64,000 nucleotides of DNA from Candidatus Amulumruptor caecigallinarius (GCA_944321825.1 CALUMU010000002.1:186001-250000), one strand, 5' to 3'. Positions 1 through 9,063 are shown, numbered from the stretch's first letter. The notes: generated by a model not told the origin, from the letters alone. Numbers and translations: made by a program.

Positions 1-507
1 CCTGTCATGAGTCCGCGCTGGGGTCAGACCAACTCCGGTTTCCGTGTGCTGCGTTACCCCATCTACCCCTCATCGGTTGGATTCGACTATCGTGATGCCG
101 ACCAGGTGGAGTTCCGCCTCGCCGAGGTCTACTATACACTTGCCGAGTGCCGTATGCGCGCCGGAGATGCCGGTGGAGCCAAGACGCTCGTCAACGATGT
201 GCGCCAGCGCTACTTTGCAGCCGCCGACGCGGCAGCACTCGAGCAGCCAGGCCCGGGATTCGATTCCTTCGACATGGACTGGATGCTGAGCGAATGGGGT
301 CTTGAATACCTCGACGAAGGCCGTCGCCGCCGTACCGACCTGCGCCGTTTCGACAAGTTCACCCAGGGACAATGGTGGTTCTTCGGACGCGCTACCGAGA
401 CCGACCGCTCTCTGCCTGCCACACGTGACCGCCGTTACGAATGGTATCCCCTGCCCCAGGCAGCCCTGATGGTTAACCCCGGACTCGTACAGAATCCTAA
501 CTACTAA
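1..507 (+). CDS. SusD/RagB-family nutrient-binding lipoprotein, C-terminal fragment
   Basis: Only the last 168 residues lie in the window; the reading frame is open to base 1, so the start and lipoprotein signal are outside. The family forms the outer-membrane lid that hands glycans to a SusC TonB-dependent transporter. Visible support is the C-terminal SusD pattern: a helical stretch with RLAEVYYTLAECRMRAG, and an ending of the type YPLPQAALMVNPGLVQNPNY, which closes most SusD proteins. Twelve bases separate its stop from a SusE/F-like gene, and amylase and alpha-glucosidase genes follow, so the ligand is probably starch or a related alpha-glucan. A SusC gene would be expected just to the left. 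The family call is firm, the substrate is inferred from neighbours. Confidence 0.88.
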   Translation, partial: PVMSPRWGQTNSGFRVLRYPIYPSSVGFDYRDADQVEFRLAEVYYTLAECRMRAGDAGGAKTLVNDVRQRYFAAADAAALEQPGPGFDSFDMDWMLSEWGLEYLDEGRRRRTDLRRFDKFTQGQWWFFGRATETDRSLPATRDRRYEWYPLPQAALMVNPGLVQNPNY

Positions 508-519
508 ACCCTCCCGACC

Positions 520-1977
520 ATGAAGAAATTAAATATATCAAGCCTTCTCCTCCTGCTGCTCCTGCCTTTCCTTGCAGGATGTTCCAAGGACGAAATCATA
601 TTTGACAGCCAGCTGCCCCGCTTCGAATTGCGGCAGGGATACCAGCTCCTCGAGGTAATAGTCCCCCAGGGCACTCTCGCCTCTGACAAAATATACATCA
701 TCGGAGAATTTAATGGCGGCATGGATGCCGTGGGTGATCCGCGCTGGCAGCTCGAAAAAGCCCCTGATACCGATGCCAAGTGGGGCATATACCTCAATCC
801 CGCCGATTTCATCAACGGCAAGACACTTGCCGACGGTTACACATTCTACTCCGTAGGCCAAGGTGAAGAAAGGTCTCTTGAAAACACTCCTGTAGTCCAC
901 CGCGATGCGCCCGATGTCGGTAGCCGCCTTAATGTGATAGTGTATCGCTGGGCTGACTATTTCGACAAGCCTGCCGACCCCGGCGAGATAGTACACGACG
1001 GCTACGTCATCTACGTAGTTGACAATTCGGAATTCGACGACCTCACCATGTATGCATGGGGCGATGCCGAAGCGTTCGGCGGATGGCCCGGCATGAAACC
1101 GACCGGCACTGTAGAAATCAATGGTGTGAAGTACAAATACTTCGACACCGGCGCAGCCAACGAAGGTCTGAACCTCAACCTCATCTTCAGCGACAACGGA
1201 AACGAGCAGCTGCCTGACTACAACGTGACCCTCAACCAGGACTTCTATCTCGAACTGACACCCGGCAGCGTCAATGAATTCGACCCATCAGAGGTGGTGA
1301 CACACGACGGATACGCAGTGTTTGTCGTGGACCGCACAGGCTGGGATGCCCTCTACCTCTACATGTGGGGAACGGTCAATGACCTCAACGGAGCATGGCC
1401 CGGTATGAGTCCGACCGGCACCCAGACCATCAACGGTGTCCAATATACCTATTTCGACCTCGGAGCAGCCAACTGCGATGCCGGACTCGAAGAGCATGTC
1501 ATACTCAACAACGGCAACGGCAAGCAGGTCGATGACGTAGTAGTATTCAACCTTGACCGCGACGTGTATGTGGAACTGACCGCCTCTGGAGCTAAAGAAA
1601 TCGACCCAGCAACCTATGTGCCGTCAGAACCTACACCCGACCCCACTCCCGACCCCACTCCCGACCCCACTCCCGACCCGGATCCAGAGCCTGCCAAGGA
1701 GTACAAAATCTACATCCAGGACCTCACTGGCTGGAGCAGCTTCTATGTATATGCATGGGGCGACAAGGAAATTTTCGGCACATGGCCAGGCGCACAGCCC
1801 GATGTGACCGAGACCGTCGACGGTGTCACTTATAAGGTGCTGACCGTAGAGGGCAGCGGCGAAAGCGAAAACCTAATCTTCCACGACAATGCCGGCACAC
1901 AGTATGATGCCGTAGGAATAACCCTTGACAAAGAGTATTACATCATAGCCTATCCCGACAAGGCTGAAATCAAATGA
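520..1977 (+). CDS. SusE/SusF-like starch-binding outer-membrane lipoprotein
   Basis: A 485-residue lipoprotein with a signal peptide ending in the lipobox FLAGC (Cys at about residue 21). After an N-terminal domain (roughly 25-150) come three related modules starting near residues 160, 262 and 395. Each carries a YxxxWGD or YxxWG segment and a GxWPGM/GTWPGA segment, a pattern like the CBM26-type starch-binding modules of SusE/SusF proteins. A PTPDP repeat linker (about 369-390) joins modules two and three. In the Sus system such proteins hold starch at the cell surface and have no catalytic role. The gene follows the SusD fragment and overlaps the next amylase gene by 4 bases, so translation is probably coupled. 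Binding to starch is inferred from modules and context. Confidence 0.85.
   Translation: MKKLNISSLLLLLLLPFLAGCSKDEIIFDSQLPRFELRQGYQLLEVIVPQGTLASDKIYIIGEFNGGMDAVGDPRWQLEKAPDTDAKWGIYLNPADFINGKTLADGYTFYSVGQGEERSLENTPVVHRDAPDVGSRLNVIVYRWADYFDKPADPGEIVHDGYVIYVVDNSEFDDLTMYAWGDAEAFGGWPGMKPTGTVEINGVKYKYFDTGAANEGLNLNLIFSDNGNEQLPDYNVTLNQDFYLELTPGSVNEFDPSEVVTHDGYAVFVVDRTGWDALYLYMWGTVNDLNGAWPGMSPTGTQTINGVQYTYFDLGAANCDAGLEEHVILNNGNGKQVDDVVVFNLDRDVYVELTASGAKEIDPATYVPSEPTPDPTPDPTPDPTPDPDPEPAKEYKIYIQDLTGWSSFYVYAWGDKEIFGTWPGAQPDVTETVDGVTYKVLTVEGSGESENLIFHDNAGTQYDAVGITLDKEYYIIAYPDKAEIK
1636..1680 (+). repeat. 12-bp tandem repeat coding for the PTPDP linker
   Basis: Three exact copies of the unit CCCGACCCCACT plus a partial fourth. 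The unit is a multiple of three, so gain or loss of copies would change linker length without breaking the frame. Confidence 0.9.
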
Positions 1978-3317
1978 CAAGACTTATGAAAAGCATCAAA
2001 CCTAAATATTTCATGGCGACGATGGCAGCCCTGGCTTTGTCAGGATGCACTTCCTATGAAATGGATATGCCCGACAATCCTGCCGCACCCGTAGTGGGAC
2101 GCGAGGTGTCGACCAATGTAATCTATCAGGCAAACCCACGCTTCTTCGGCGACAATGACTGCCTCAATGCCATAAATGCACAGCTTCCGCGCATATCAGG
2201 TATGGACTGCGACATACTGTGGATTATGCCTGTATGCGAACCCGGTGAGCTCAAGAGCATCGGCTCTCCCTACTGCATCCGCGACTTCAAGGCTCTCAAC
2301 CCCCGTTACGGCACCATGGCAGACCTCCAGCGGTTAGTCGACGATGCACATGCCATCGGCATGAAAGTAATCCTCGACTGGGTAGCCAACCATACATCGT
2401 GGGATCATCCGTGGATCACCCAGCACCCCGACCGATACGAGAAAGATGCCGACGGCAACATCATATCGCCTAATGGATGGAGCGATGTCGCCCAACTCGA
2501 TTTCAGCAACCCCGCGACGTGCGATGACATGATCGACGCCATGAAATACTGGGTCGACCAGGCCGGCATCGACGGTTTCCGCTGCGATTACGTCGAAGGT
2601 GTACCCCACGAATTCTGGAGCCGTCTGATCACCGAACTCCGCACCGTAAATCCCGAAATATTCATGCTCGCCGAGAGTGGCAACCCTTCATATTATGCTG
2701 ACGGTTTCGACATGATATATGACTGGGAGAGCCCTACCGCCATTTCGTCGGCATTCAATGGAGGCAAGCCCTCGGGCGTGGTCACTGAAGCGACCGAAGC
2801 GTTGGCTGAAGTACCCGACGGCAAGTCGATCCTGCGCTATGCCTTCAACCATGATGTAGCAGCCGAAAACGAAGTCGACAAAATGTTTGGCTCTGCTGAT
2901 GCCATCCCCACCGCCTATGTGCTGGCATCGATGCTCAACGGCACACCTATGATATATTCGTCAATGGATGTAAAGGGTCTGTCAGGCAAGCTGTCGTTCT
3001 TCAACTACAATCCCCTCGAGTTCTCTGACGAGCTGTCTGACACATACCAGGCCATCAACCATGCCTTCAAAACATCGGCTGAAGTGCGCCGTGGCGAGCT
3101 GCGCGATTTCTCGACCTCGTCGGCTGTCTGCTTCGTCCGCGCCGTCCCCGGTCACAACCTGCTCGTGGTGGCTAACACCTCCGGCGACACTCAGACTGTC
3201 CGCGTACCGATCACCCTCGCCGGGGCTGCGATGACCGACCTTCTCAACGGCTCCACACAGACAATGCCGGTGACTCTGGAACTCCCGGCATACGGATACG
3301 CCATCTACATGAACTAA
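1974..3317 (+). CDS. GH13 alpha-amylase-family lipoprotein (SusG-like)
   Basis: A 447-residue lipoprotein (lipobox ALSGC). All four GH13 signature regions are visible: DWVANH near residue 134, GFRCDYVE with the expected nucleophile Asp205, MLAESG with the expected acid/base Glu234, and FNHD with Asp294. In the family these residues cleave internal alpha-1,4 links of starch. It is shorter than typical SusG proteins and shows no obvious inserted binding module. The start at 1974 overlaps the stop of the SusE/F-like gene by four bases; the ATG at 1986 (MKSIKPKYF) would also give a normal signal peptide and is an equal candidate. It lies between the SusE/F-like and GH97 genes, so it probably makes oligosaccharides on the cell surface for import. 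Confidence 0.92.
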   Translation: MTRLMKSIKPKYFMATMAALALSGCTSYEMDMPDNPAAPVVGREVSTNVIYQANPRFFGDNDCLNAINAQLPRISGMDCDILWIMPVCEPGELKSIGSPYCIRDFKALNPRYGTMADLQRLVDDAHAIGMKVILDWVANHTSWDHPWITQHPDRYEKDADGNIISPNGWSDVAQLDFSNPATCDDMIDAMKYWVDQAGIDGFRCDYVEGVPHEFWSRLITELRTVNPEIFMLAESGNPSYYADGFDMIYDWESPTAISSAFNGGKPSGVVTEATEALAEVPDGKSILRYAFNHDVAAENEVDKMFGSADAIPTAYVLASMLNGTPMIYSSMDVKGLSGKLSFFNYNPLEFSDELSDTYQAINHAFKTSAEVRRGELRDFSTSSAVCFVRAVPGHNLLVVANTSGDTQTVRVPITLAGAAMTDLLNGSTQTMPVTLELPAYGYAIYMN

Positions 3318-3351
3318 GTAAGTCTTAAGCTCATTTACATGCTCCGTTAAT

Positions 3352-5451
3352 ATGAAACTACTGATTTCAACACTAATGCTCACTGCTGCCATCAACATGG
3401 CAGCAGTGAGCATCACCTCCCCTTCCGGGTCGCTGCGTCTTGATGTATCGACAGACTCCCTTGGTACACCAATCTACTCGCTTGACTACAAGGGCAAAAC
3501 CTTGGTATCTCCGAGCCGCCTCGGGCTGAAAGCCGATGAGGTTGCATTTACCGACGGATTCAGCGTGACAGGCATCGACACCGTGACAGTCGACCGTACA
3601 TGGCAGCCGGTATGGGGCGAATATGCCAATGTGCGCGACCATTTCCGTGAATTGGCCGTGCACATGAAAGCAGCCAACCCCGACCGCTACCTGACGGTAC
3701 GCTTCCGTCTGTTTGACGACGGACTCGGATTCCGCTACGAACTGCCCCGACAGGACAACGTCAACTACATGACTCTGCGCGACGAATCGACCCAGTTCAA
3801 CTTCACCGGCGACCCTACGCTCTACTGCATCCCCGGCGATTACGACACCGACGAATATCTCTGGTCCGAGACCAAGGCATCCGCCCTCCCCGAAGCTCTT
3901 GCTTCCTACAAACGTCACAACGAAAGCCAGCGTTCGGGAGGCAACATGGTGCAGACACCGATGCTGCTGCAATCGCCTGACGGCGTATATGTCAACATCC
4001 ACGAAGCGGCCCTCGTCGGTTACCCCGCCATGCTGATAAATGTCGATCCGTCCACTGCTGCCATGACTACCGACCTCGTGCCTGACCGCTTGGGTGTGAA
4101 AGCATACCTGCAACTGCCGTTCAACACCCCATGGCGCACCCTCATAGTCAGCGACGATGCCCGAGACATACTCGCGTCGCAGCTGATACTGAACCTCAAC
4201 GAACCCTGCAAAATCGAAGACACCTCATGGATAAAACCCATGAAATTCGTAGGCGTATGGTGGGAGATGTTTACCGGCAAGCAGAAGACATGGGCGTATT
4301 CCGACGATTACCGCGCCAAACCCGGTATCACCGACTACGATGCGCTGAAACCCAACGGACGGCATCCTGCCAACACCGCCAACGTCAAGCGTTACATCGA
4401 CTTTGCCGCCAAGCACGGCATAGACGGAGTGCTCGTGGAAGGGTGGAACCAAGGCTGGGAAGACTGGGCGAGCTACCGCAAAAACCGCCAGTTCCTCTTC
4501 GATAAGGCATACCCCGACTTCGACGTTGACACCATACGCGACTATGCCGCTTCAAAGGGTGTCAAGATGATTATGCACCATGAGACCGCCGCCAATGCCG
4601 CCGACTACGAGCGTCAGCTCGATGCAGCTTTCAGATTCATGAAAGACAACAATTACGATGCCGTAAAGACCGGCTATGTCGGAGCCATCATACCGCGTTC
4701 CGAGCATCACACTTCGCAGTGGATGGTGGACCACGTGCGCCACGTCATCGAAAAAGCCGCCGAATACCGCATCATGGTCGACAGCCACGAGGCTCCGCGG
4801 CCCACAGGCCTGTGCCGCACATACCCCAACTGGTTAGCCCAGGAATCGGCTCGCGGAGGCGAGTTTGAATCAATGGGCGGCAACCCGCCGTCACATACGT
4901 GCATCCTGCCGTTCACGCGCCTCAAAGGCGGTCCTATGGACTACACCCCAGGGCTGTTTGAAACACGCCTGAGCTACTACAACGAGGGCAAGAGCGACCA
5001 GGCCGGCACCACCATAGCCCGTCAGCTCGCCCTCTATCTGACAATGCCGTCGCCGATGCAGATGGCATGCGACCTGCCCGAAAACTACGAACGCTTCCCC
5101 GATGCGTTCCAGTTCATCAAGGATGTGCCGGTCGACTGGGCTGACTCCCGCTATCTTGAAGCTGCCCCGATGCGCTACATCACCGTGGCCCGTCTCGACA
5201 AAAATTCCGACGACTGGTACGTAGGAGCCATCACCGACGAAAACGCCCGTGAAGCCATTATAGACTTCAGCTTCCTGCCGAAAGGCAAGAAGTACACGGC
5301 CACAATCTACGAGGATGCCCCCGATGCCCACTGGAAAGACAACCCCCAGGCCTACCGCATCCTGACGCGCACCGTCACCTCCAAGACGCGCATCAAGCAG
5401 CATATCGCCCCGGGCGGCGGCACAGCCATACGCCTCACCCCCGCAAAATAA
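3352..5451 (+). CDS. susB: GH97 alpha-glucosidase (SusB-like), inverting type
   Basis: 699 residues, the usual GH97 size, with an N-terminal signal peptide (MKLLISTLMLTAAINMAAVS) and no lipobox, which suits the periplasm. Expected calcium and catalytic glutamates can be placed: Glu411 in HHET, Glu480 in SHEAPRPTG and Glu504 in ESARGGEFE. Their spacing (69 and 24) equals that of Glu439, Glu508 and Glu532 of Bacteroides thetaiotaomicron SusB as I remember it, which points to the inverting subgroup that frees glucose from malto-oligosaccharides. It is the last gene of the locus and is followed by a terminator. A perfect 17-bp inverted repeat lies inside its signal-peptide codons (3376-3413). Confidence 0.93.
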   Translation: MKLLISTLMLTAAINMAAVSITSPSGSLRLDVSTDSLGTPIYSLDYKGKTLVSPSRLGLKADEVAFTDGFSVTGIDTVTVDRTWQPVWGEYANVRDHFRELAVHMKAANPDRYLTVRFRLFDDGLGFRYELPRQDNVNYMTLRDESTQFNFTGDPTLYCIPGDYDTDEYLWSETKASALPEALASYKRHNESQRSGGNMVQTPMLLQSPDGVYVNIHEAALVGYPAMLINVDPSTAAMTTDLVPDRLGVKAYLQLPFNTPWRTLIVSDDARDILASQLILNLNEPCKIEDTSWIKPMKFVGVWWEMFTGKQKTWAYSDDYRAKPGITDYDALKPNGRHPANTANVKRYIDFAAKHGIDGVLVEGWNQGWEDWASYRKNRQFLFDKAYPDFDVDTIRDYAASKGVKMIMHHETAANAADYERQLDAAFRFMKDNNYDAVKTGYVGAIIPRSEHHTSQWMVDHVRHVIEKAAEYRIMVDSHEAPRPTGLCRTYPNWLAQESARGGEFESMGGNPPSHTCILPFTRLKGGPMDYTPGLFETRLSYYNEGKSDQAGTTIARQLALYLTMPSPMQMACDLPENYERFPDAFQFIKDVPVDWADSRYLEAAPMRYITVARLDKNSDDWYVGAITDENAREAIIDFSFLPKGKKYTATIYEDAPDAHWKDNPQAYRILTRTVTSKTRIKQHIAPGGGTAIRLTPAK
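3376..3413. repeat. Perfect 17-bp inverted repeat with 4-base loop inside the susB-like coding start
   Basis: The arms are ATGCTCACTGCTGCCAT (3376-3392) and its exact reverse complement (3397-3413), around the loop CAAC. It lies 24 bases after the start codon, in the signal-peptide codons. Because of the symmetry both strands read MLTAA. In mRNA it would form a very stable hairpin in the early coding region. Confidence 0.95.
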
Positions 5452-5463
5452 CCGCACAAACAA

Positions 5464-5487
5464 GGCTGCGCCCACGCAGCCCCTTTT
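5464..5487 (+). terminator. Intrinsic terminator after the starch locus
   Basis: 7-bp GC stem GGCTGCG/CGCAGCC with loop CCCA followed by CCTTTT, starting 12 bases after the GH97 stop codon. Confidence 0.75.
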
Positions 5488-5530
5488 CCCAATACATAAG
5501 ACTGCTAAGATTGGTTTGTATAACTCCTCT

Positions 5531-5562
5531 GTTAAGTAACTCGCAAAAATAGCTTACTTAAC
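5531..5562. repeat. 9-bp inverted repeat
   Basis: GTTAAGTAA (5531-5539) and TTACTTAAC (5554-5562) around a 14-base spacer, directly before the longer palindrome at 5565. Function unknown. Confidence 0.8.
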
Positions 5563-5564
5563 CT

Positions 5565-5612
5565 ATAATGTGATGGTTTGTTTGCGAAATTGCAAACAAA
5601 CCATCACATTAT
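5565..5612. repeat. Perfect 21-bp inverted repeat, 6-base loop
   Basis: Arms 5565-5585 and 5592-5612 are exact reverse complements around GAAATT. The sequence is AT-rich (core GATGGTTTGTTTGC) and has no T tract after it, so it is not a classic terminator. Together with 5531-5562 it fills most of the 316-base gap between the GH97 gene and the next gene. Role unknown: an operator, a small insertion remnant or an RNA hairpin. Confidence 0.9.
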
Positions 5613-5683
5613 CATATCCACACTCACTAAAGCGTCCAAAGGGAACTCTACACACTTGGCATCGCTACCGCGATACACCTCAA

Positions 5684-5711
5684 CCCACGACAGTCTGGCT
5701 GTGGGCTTTTT
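5684..5711 (+). terminator. Possible intrinsic terminator
   Basis: CCCAC and GTGGG pair across a 12-base loop that holds a smaller ACAG/CTGT pairing, and CTTTTTAT follows. It lies just upstream of the promoter for the gene at 5768 and has no clear gene of its own. Confidence 0.45.
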
Positions 5712-5735
5712 ATACATCGTGTCGCATAAAATTCG

Positions 5736-5743
5736 TAACTTTG
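5736..5743 (+). promoter_or_regulatory. Bacteroides-type -7 box for the gene at 5768
   Basis: TAACTTTG matches TAnnTTTG and lies 24 bases before the start codon. No clear -33 box is seen. Confidence 0.6.
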
Positions 5744-5767
5744 CAGCGGTTAAATCATTTTACACGT

Positions 5768-6529
5768 ATGAGTATAAGTATTACCGCAACCACACGCAAA
5801 CAGAAAGTCCTCTCATTCGTCTGGCAACATATCATGCTCCTAATGTCACTCTATCTGATGACATTAGGAGTTGCTCTATGTGTAAGGTCGTGCCTCGGCA
5901 GCAGCGTCATCTCGTCGCTGCCGTTCGTGCTGTCGCTGGCCGGCGAGGCCGGGGGCGGAGTGCCGCAATGGAGCATAGGCGGATATACCATCATGATGAA
6001 TTTCATATTCGTACTCTGCCAGATAGCCATACTCCGGCGAAAATTCGACCCCATGCAACTTTTCCAGCTCGTAATCGGTTTTATATTCGGCTGGCTGATC
6101 GACCTCAACATGGCTCTCACATCGCCGCTTACGTGTGACACGCTTCTGTCGCAGGCCGTGGCGCAGCTGGCAGGATGCACGGTGATGGGCATAGGCATCG
6201 CGTTCGAGATACGATGCGGCTCGGTCACAATGCCCGGCGAAGGCATCTCCATCGCCATAAGCCAGGTGGTCAAACGCCCCTTTGCCAAGGTCAAAATCTG
6301 CGTCGATACACTCCTCGTGGTGCTTGCCGTGGCATCATGCTACATCTTCTTCGGCAGCTGGCTGTGGAACGTGATAGGTCCGGGCACCATCTTCGCGATG
6401 GTTTACGTCGGGTTGGTGGTAAAGTTCATTTCACCCCGCATAGGGTGGTTTGACCGCCTGCTTGGCTACATACCGGGCTTCCGACGCTATATATTCGGTT
6501 TGGCAAGGCTTATCTACCGCCACGATTGA
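5768..6529 (+). CDS. YczE/YitT-like integral membrane protein (DUF6198 type)
   Basis: 253 residues, mostly hydrophobic, with about five or six membrane segments. The pattern of GVALCVRSCLGSS early and a later GPGTIFAMVYVGLVVKFI resembles the YczE/YitT-like proteins common in gut bacteria, whose substrate is unknown. The frame is open further upstream to 5570, but the first part would encode an unlikely peptide from the palindrome region; the ATG at 5768 starts MSISITATTRKQK and is preceded by a proper -7 box, so I chose it. It is a single-gene unit or leads into the ChrA pair 33 bases downstream. Confidence 0.7.
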   Translation: MSISITATTRKQKVLSFVWQHIMLLMSLYLMTLGVALCVRSCLGSSVISSLPFVLSLAGEAGGGVPQWSIGGYTIMMNFIFVLCQIAILRRKFDPMQLFQLVIGFIFGWLIDLNMALTSPLTCDTLLSQAVAQLAGCTVMGIGIAFEIRCGSVTMPGEGISIAISQVVKRPFAKVKICVDTLLVVLAVASCYIFFGSWLWNVIGPGTIFAMVYVGLVVKFISPRIGWFDRLLGYIPGFRRYIFGLARLIYRHD

Positions 6530-6562
6530 CCACTGCGACCCAGAGAAAACATTTAATCCACT

Positions 6563-7177
6563 ATGAGACATCAGTTATGGCGGCTGTTTGCTGCATTTTT
6601 CAAAATCGGTGCATTCACTTTCGGCGGCGGATGGGCCATGATTTCGATTATTGAGAAAGAGGTGGTCACCAAAAACCGCTGGGTAGAGAAAGAGGAGTTT
6701 CTCGACCTTTTGGCTGTCGCCCAATCGCTGCCGGGAATCCTCGCAGTGAACATCTCTGTGGCCGTCGGCGACAAGATACGCGGATTCAAGGGGAGCATTG
6801 CCGCCTCGGCAGGCACCATATTGCCGTCATTTCTGATAATCCTTGCCATAGCCATATTTCTGACCCCGGAAGCCATAAATACCAACCCAACGCTGACAGC
6901 GATATTCAAGGGATTGCGCCCGGCTGTGGTAGCCCTGATTATCGCGCCTGTCATCACAAGCGCGAGGGCGGCAAAAATATCGTGGCGGACGGTATGGATT
7001 CCCGCCGCAGTGGCTCTGCTCGTGTGGAGCGGATGGCCCGTGGTGGGCAACCCCATATTATATATTATCTTGGGCGGACTCGGCGGCTACTTGTATCTGC
7101 GCCACCGCCACAAGTTGCTCACCGCCGCAGCAAGCAACCAGCAACATAACGAAGGAAAGGAGGGCGGCGAAGCATGA
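6563..7177 (+). CDS. chrA: Chromate transporter ChrA-family half protein, first subunit
   Basis: 204 residues, the size of one half of a full ChrA protein. It opens with the family pattern FKIGAFTFGGGWAMISIIEKEV and carries AQSLPGILAVNISVAVG, the conserved first-loop segment. The half-size (SCHR) members usually occur as adjacent pairs that work together; the partner follows with a 4-base overlap (ATGA at 7174). The physiological ion could be chromate, sulfate or another oxyanion; nothing in the context decides this. The last 20 residues form a polar tail (NQQHNEGKEGGEA). Confidence 0.85.
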   Translation: MRHQLWRLFAAFFKIGAFTFGGGWAMISIIEKEVVTKNRWVEKEEFLDLLAVAQSLPGILAVNISVAVGDKIRGFKGSIAASAGTILPSFLIILAIAIFLTPEAINTNPTLTAIFKGLRPAVVALIIAPVITSARAAKISWRTVWIPAAVALLVWSGWPVVGNPILYIILGGLGGYLYLRHRHKLLTAAASNQQHNEGKEGGEA

Positions 7178-7746
7178 TATACCTGCGACTCATATGGAGC
7201 TATCTGAAGATAGGACTCTTCGGATTCGGCGGCGGATATGCCATGCTCGCACTTATAGAGCGTGAGATTGTAGGTCCGGGATGGATAACCAAGAAGATGT
7301 TTACCGACATCGTCGCAATATCCCAGATGACCCCGGGACCTATAGGCATCAACAGTGCCACATACATCGGCTACGTGGCTCCGGCACAAGCCTCTGCCCT
7401 CTTTGCCGACAATCCCATGTGGGGCATACTCGGCTCGCTGATATGCACCCTGACAGTGGTGATGCCGTCATATTTCCTCGTGCTATACACCAGCCACTTT
7501 ATCAGGCGGCACCGTGACAGCCTCGCCATCAAAGGCATCTTCACCGGCTTGCGACCCGTGGTGGTAGGGCTGATAGCTTCGGCGGCACTGCTGCTTATGA
7601 ACGACCAGAACTTCGGCACAGTCGACTCCGATGTGATAAAAAGCATCTGCATATGCGCCGCATCCTTCTGCTTGGTCTTTTGGGCCAAGCTCCACCCTAT
7701 CCTTGTCATCGTTTTGGCCGGAATAGCCGGCTACATCATATTCTGA
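7174..7746 (+). CDS. chrA: Chromate transporter ChrA-family half protein, second subunit
   Basis: 190 residues, again one CHR half, with the parallel motifs LKIGLFGFGGGYAMLALIE near the N-terminus and SQMTPGPIGINSATYIGY about 45 residues in. The SQMTPGPIG form differs from the AQSLPGIL form of the first subunit, as is usual in these antiparallel pairs. Its start overlaps the stop of the first half by four bases, so both are translated together. The pair probably forms a heterodimeric anion transporter in the inner membrane. Confidence 0.85.
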   Translation: MIYLRLIWSYLKIGLFGFGGGYAMLALIEREIVGPGWITKKMFTDIVAISQMTPGPIGINSATYIGYVAPAQASALFADNPMWGILGSLICTLTVVMPSYFLVLYTSHFIRRHRDSLAIKGIFTGLRPVVVGLIASAALLLMNDQNFGTVDSDVIKSICICAASFCLVFWAKLHPILVIVLAGIAGYIIF

Positions 7747-7761
7747 TTTAAACAGCTTCAT

Positions 7762-9063
7762 ATGACCTACAGCGACGCTATAGACTTCCTGTTTGAAAGC
7801 ACACCTATGTTTCAAAACATAGGGGCACATGCCTATAAACCAGGCTTACACACCGTCACCGCCCTGTCGGAGGCATTCGGCGACGCACACCGGTGCTTTA
7901 AGTCCGTCCATGTGGCCGGCACCAACGGCAAAGGCTCCACAAGCTCGCTCATAGCGGCCACCCTTACGGCTGCCGGCTATCGGACAGGACTCTACACATC
8001 TCCGCACCTCATAGATTTCAGGGAGCGCATACGCATCGACGGAGAGATGATTTCCGAGCAGGAGGTATGCGATTTCGTACAGGCATACCTTGACAAAAAT
8101 CTCGGTTTGGCACCGTCCTTTTTCGAACTGACCACGGTCATGGCGTTTGACCACTTCGCCCGCCACAAAGTCAATGTCGCCGTGATAGAGGTAGGCCTGG
8201 GCGGACGGCTTGACAGCACCAACATAATCACCCCTCTGCTGTCAGTCATCACAAACATCTCCAAGGACCATACCGCCCTCTTGGGCGACACTCTGCCCGA
8301 GATAGCAGCCGAAAAAGCCGGAATCATCAAGGCCGGCATCCCTGTCATAGTCGGCGAAGCAGACGGCGATGTACGCAAGGTTTTTGCCGACACCGCTTCC
8401 GCCCGCCACTCCCCTATCACATTCGCCCAGGACAGTCTGCCATACCAATCGGCTACAGCCGCAAATGCCATCAGATACACCTCCACTCCATATGGCGACA
8501 TAGATTGCCAGCTCACAGGAAGCTGCCAACCGCACAATGCCGCCACAGCGTTGTTGTCACTGCAATATCTCCAAAAAAACGGATTTGAAAAAATCAATGC
8601 CGACAGTGTACGCAAAGGTTTCGGTAATGTCTGCAAGCTCTCAGGGCTGATGGGTCGCTGGATGACGGTGAGCGACAATCCCCATGTCATCTGCGACACC
8701 GGCCACAACGCCGGAGGGTGGGAATACCTCGGCAAGCAGCTATCCGACAAGTCATTAGGCCACCTGCACATGGTCATAGGTTTTGTCAACGACAAGGATA
8801 TATCTACGATTTTAGGCATGATGCCGGTCGATGCCACCTACTACTTCACTCAGGCGAGTGTCAAGCGGGCACTTCCCTCTGACGAGCTACGACGCATAGC
8901 CGGGCACCACCGCCTCCATGGACTCGCCTACACGTCGGTACGTGAAGCTTTTGAAGCCGCATCACGAGCCGCGACAGAGGAGCATGGCGAATCCACGATT
9001 TTCGTCGGCGGCTCCACCTTCGTAGTGGCTGACTTACTCTCACAGTTGGCAGATTTTGACTAA
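7762..9063 (+). CDS. folC: Bifunctional folylpolyglutamate/dihydrofolate synthase
   Basis: 433 residues, normal for FolC. The ATP-binding loop is AGTNGKGS near residue 52, followed by the family segments YTSPHLIDFRERI and EVGLGGRLDSTN. The enzyme adds glutamate to dihydropteroate and to folates in the cytoplasm. It lies 15 bases after the ChrA pair and may share their transcript. Its stop codon TAA is part of the -7 box of rmuC. Confidence 0.94.
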   Translation: MTYSDAIDFLFESTPMFQNIGAHAYKPGLHTVTALSEAFGDAHRCFKSVHVAGTNGKGSTSSLIAATLTAAGYRTGLYTSPHLIDFRERIRIDGEMISEQEVCDFVQAYLDKNLGLAPSFFELTTVMAFDHFARHKVNVAVIEVGLGGRLDSTNIITPLLSVITNISKDHTALLGDTLPEIAAEKAGIIKAGIPVIVGEADGDVRKVFADTASARHSPITFAQDSLPYQSATAANAIRYTSTPYGDIDCQLTGSCQPHNAATALLSLQYLQKNGFEKINADSVRKGFGNVCKLSGLMGRWMTVSDNPHVICDTGHNAGGWEYLGKQLSDKSLGHLHMVIGFVNDKDISTILGMMPVDATYYFTQASVKRALPSDELRRIAGHHRLHGLAYTSVREAFEAASRAATEEHGESTIFVGGSTFVVADLLSQLADFD

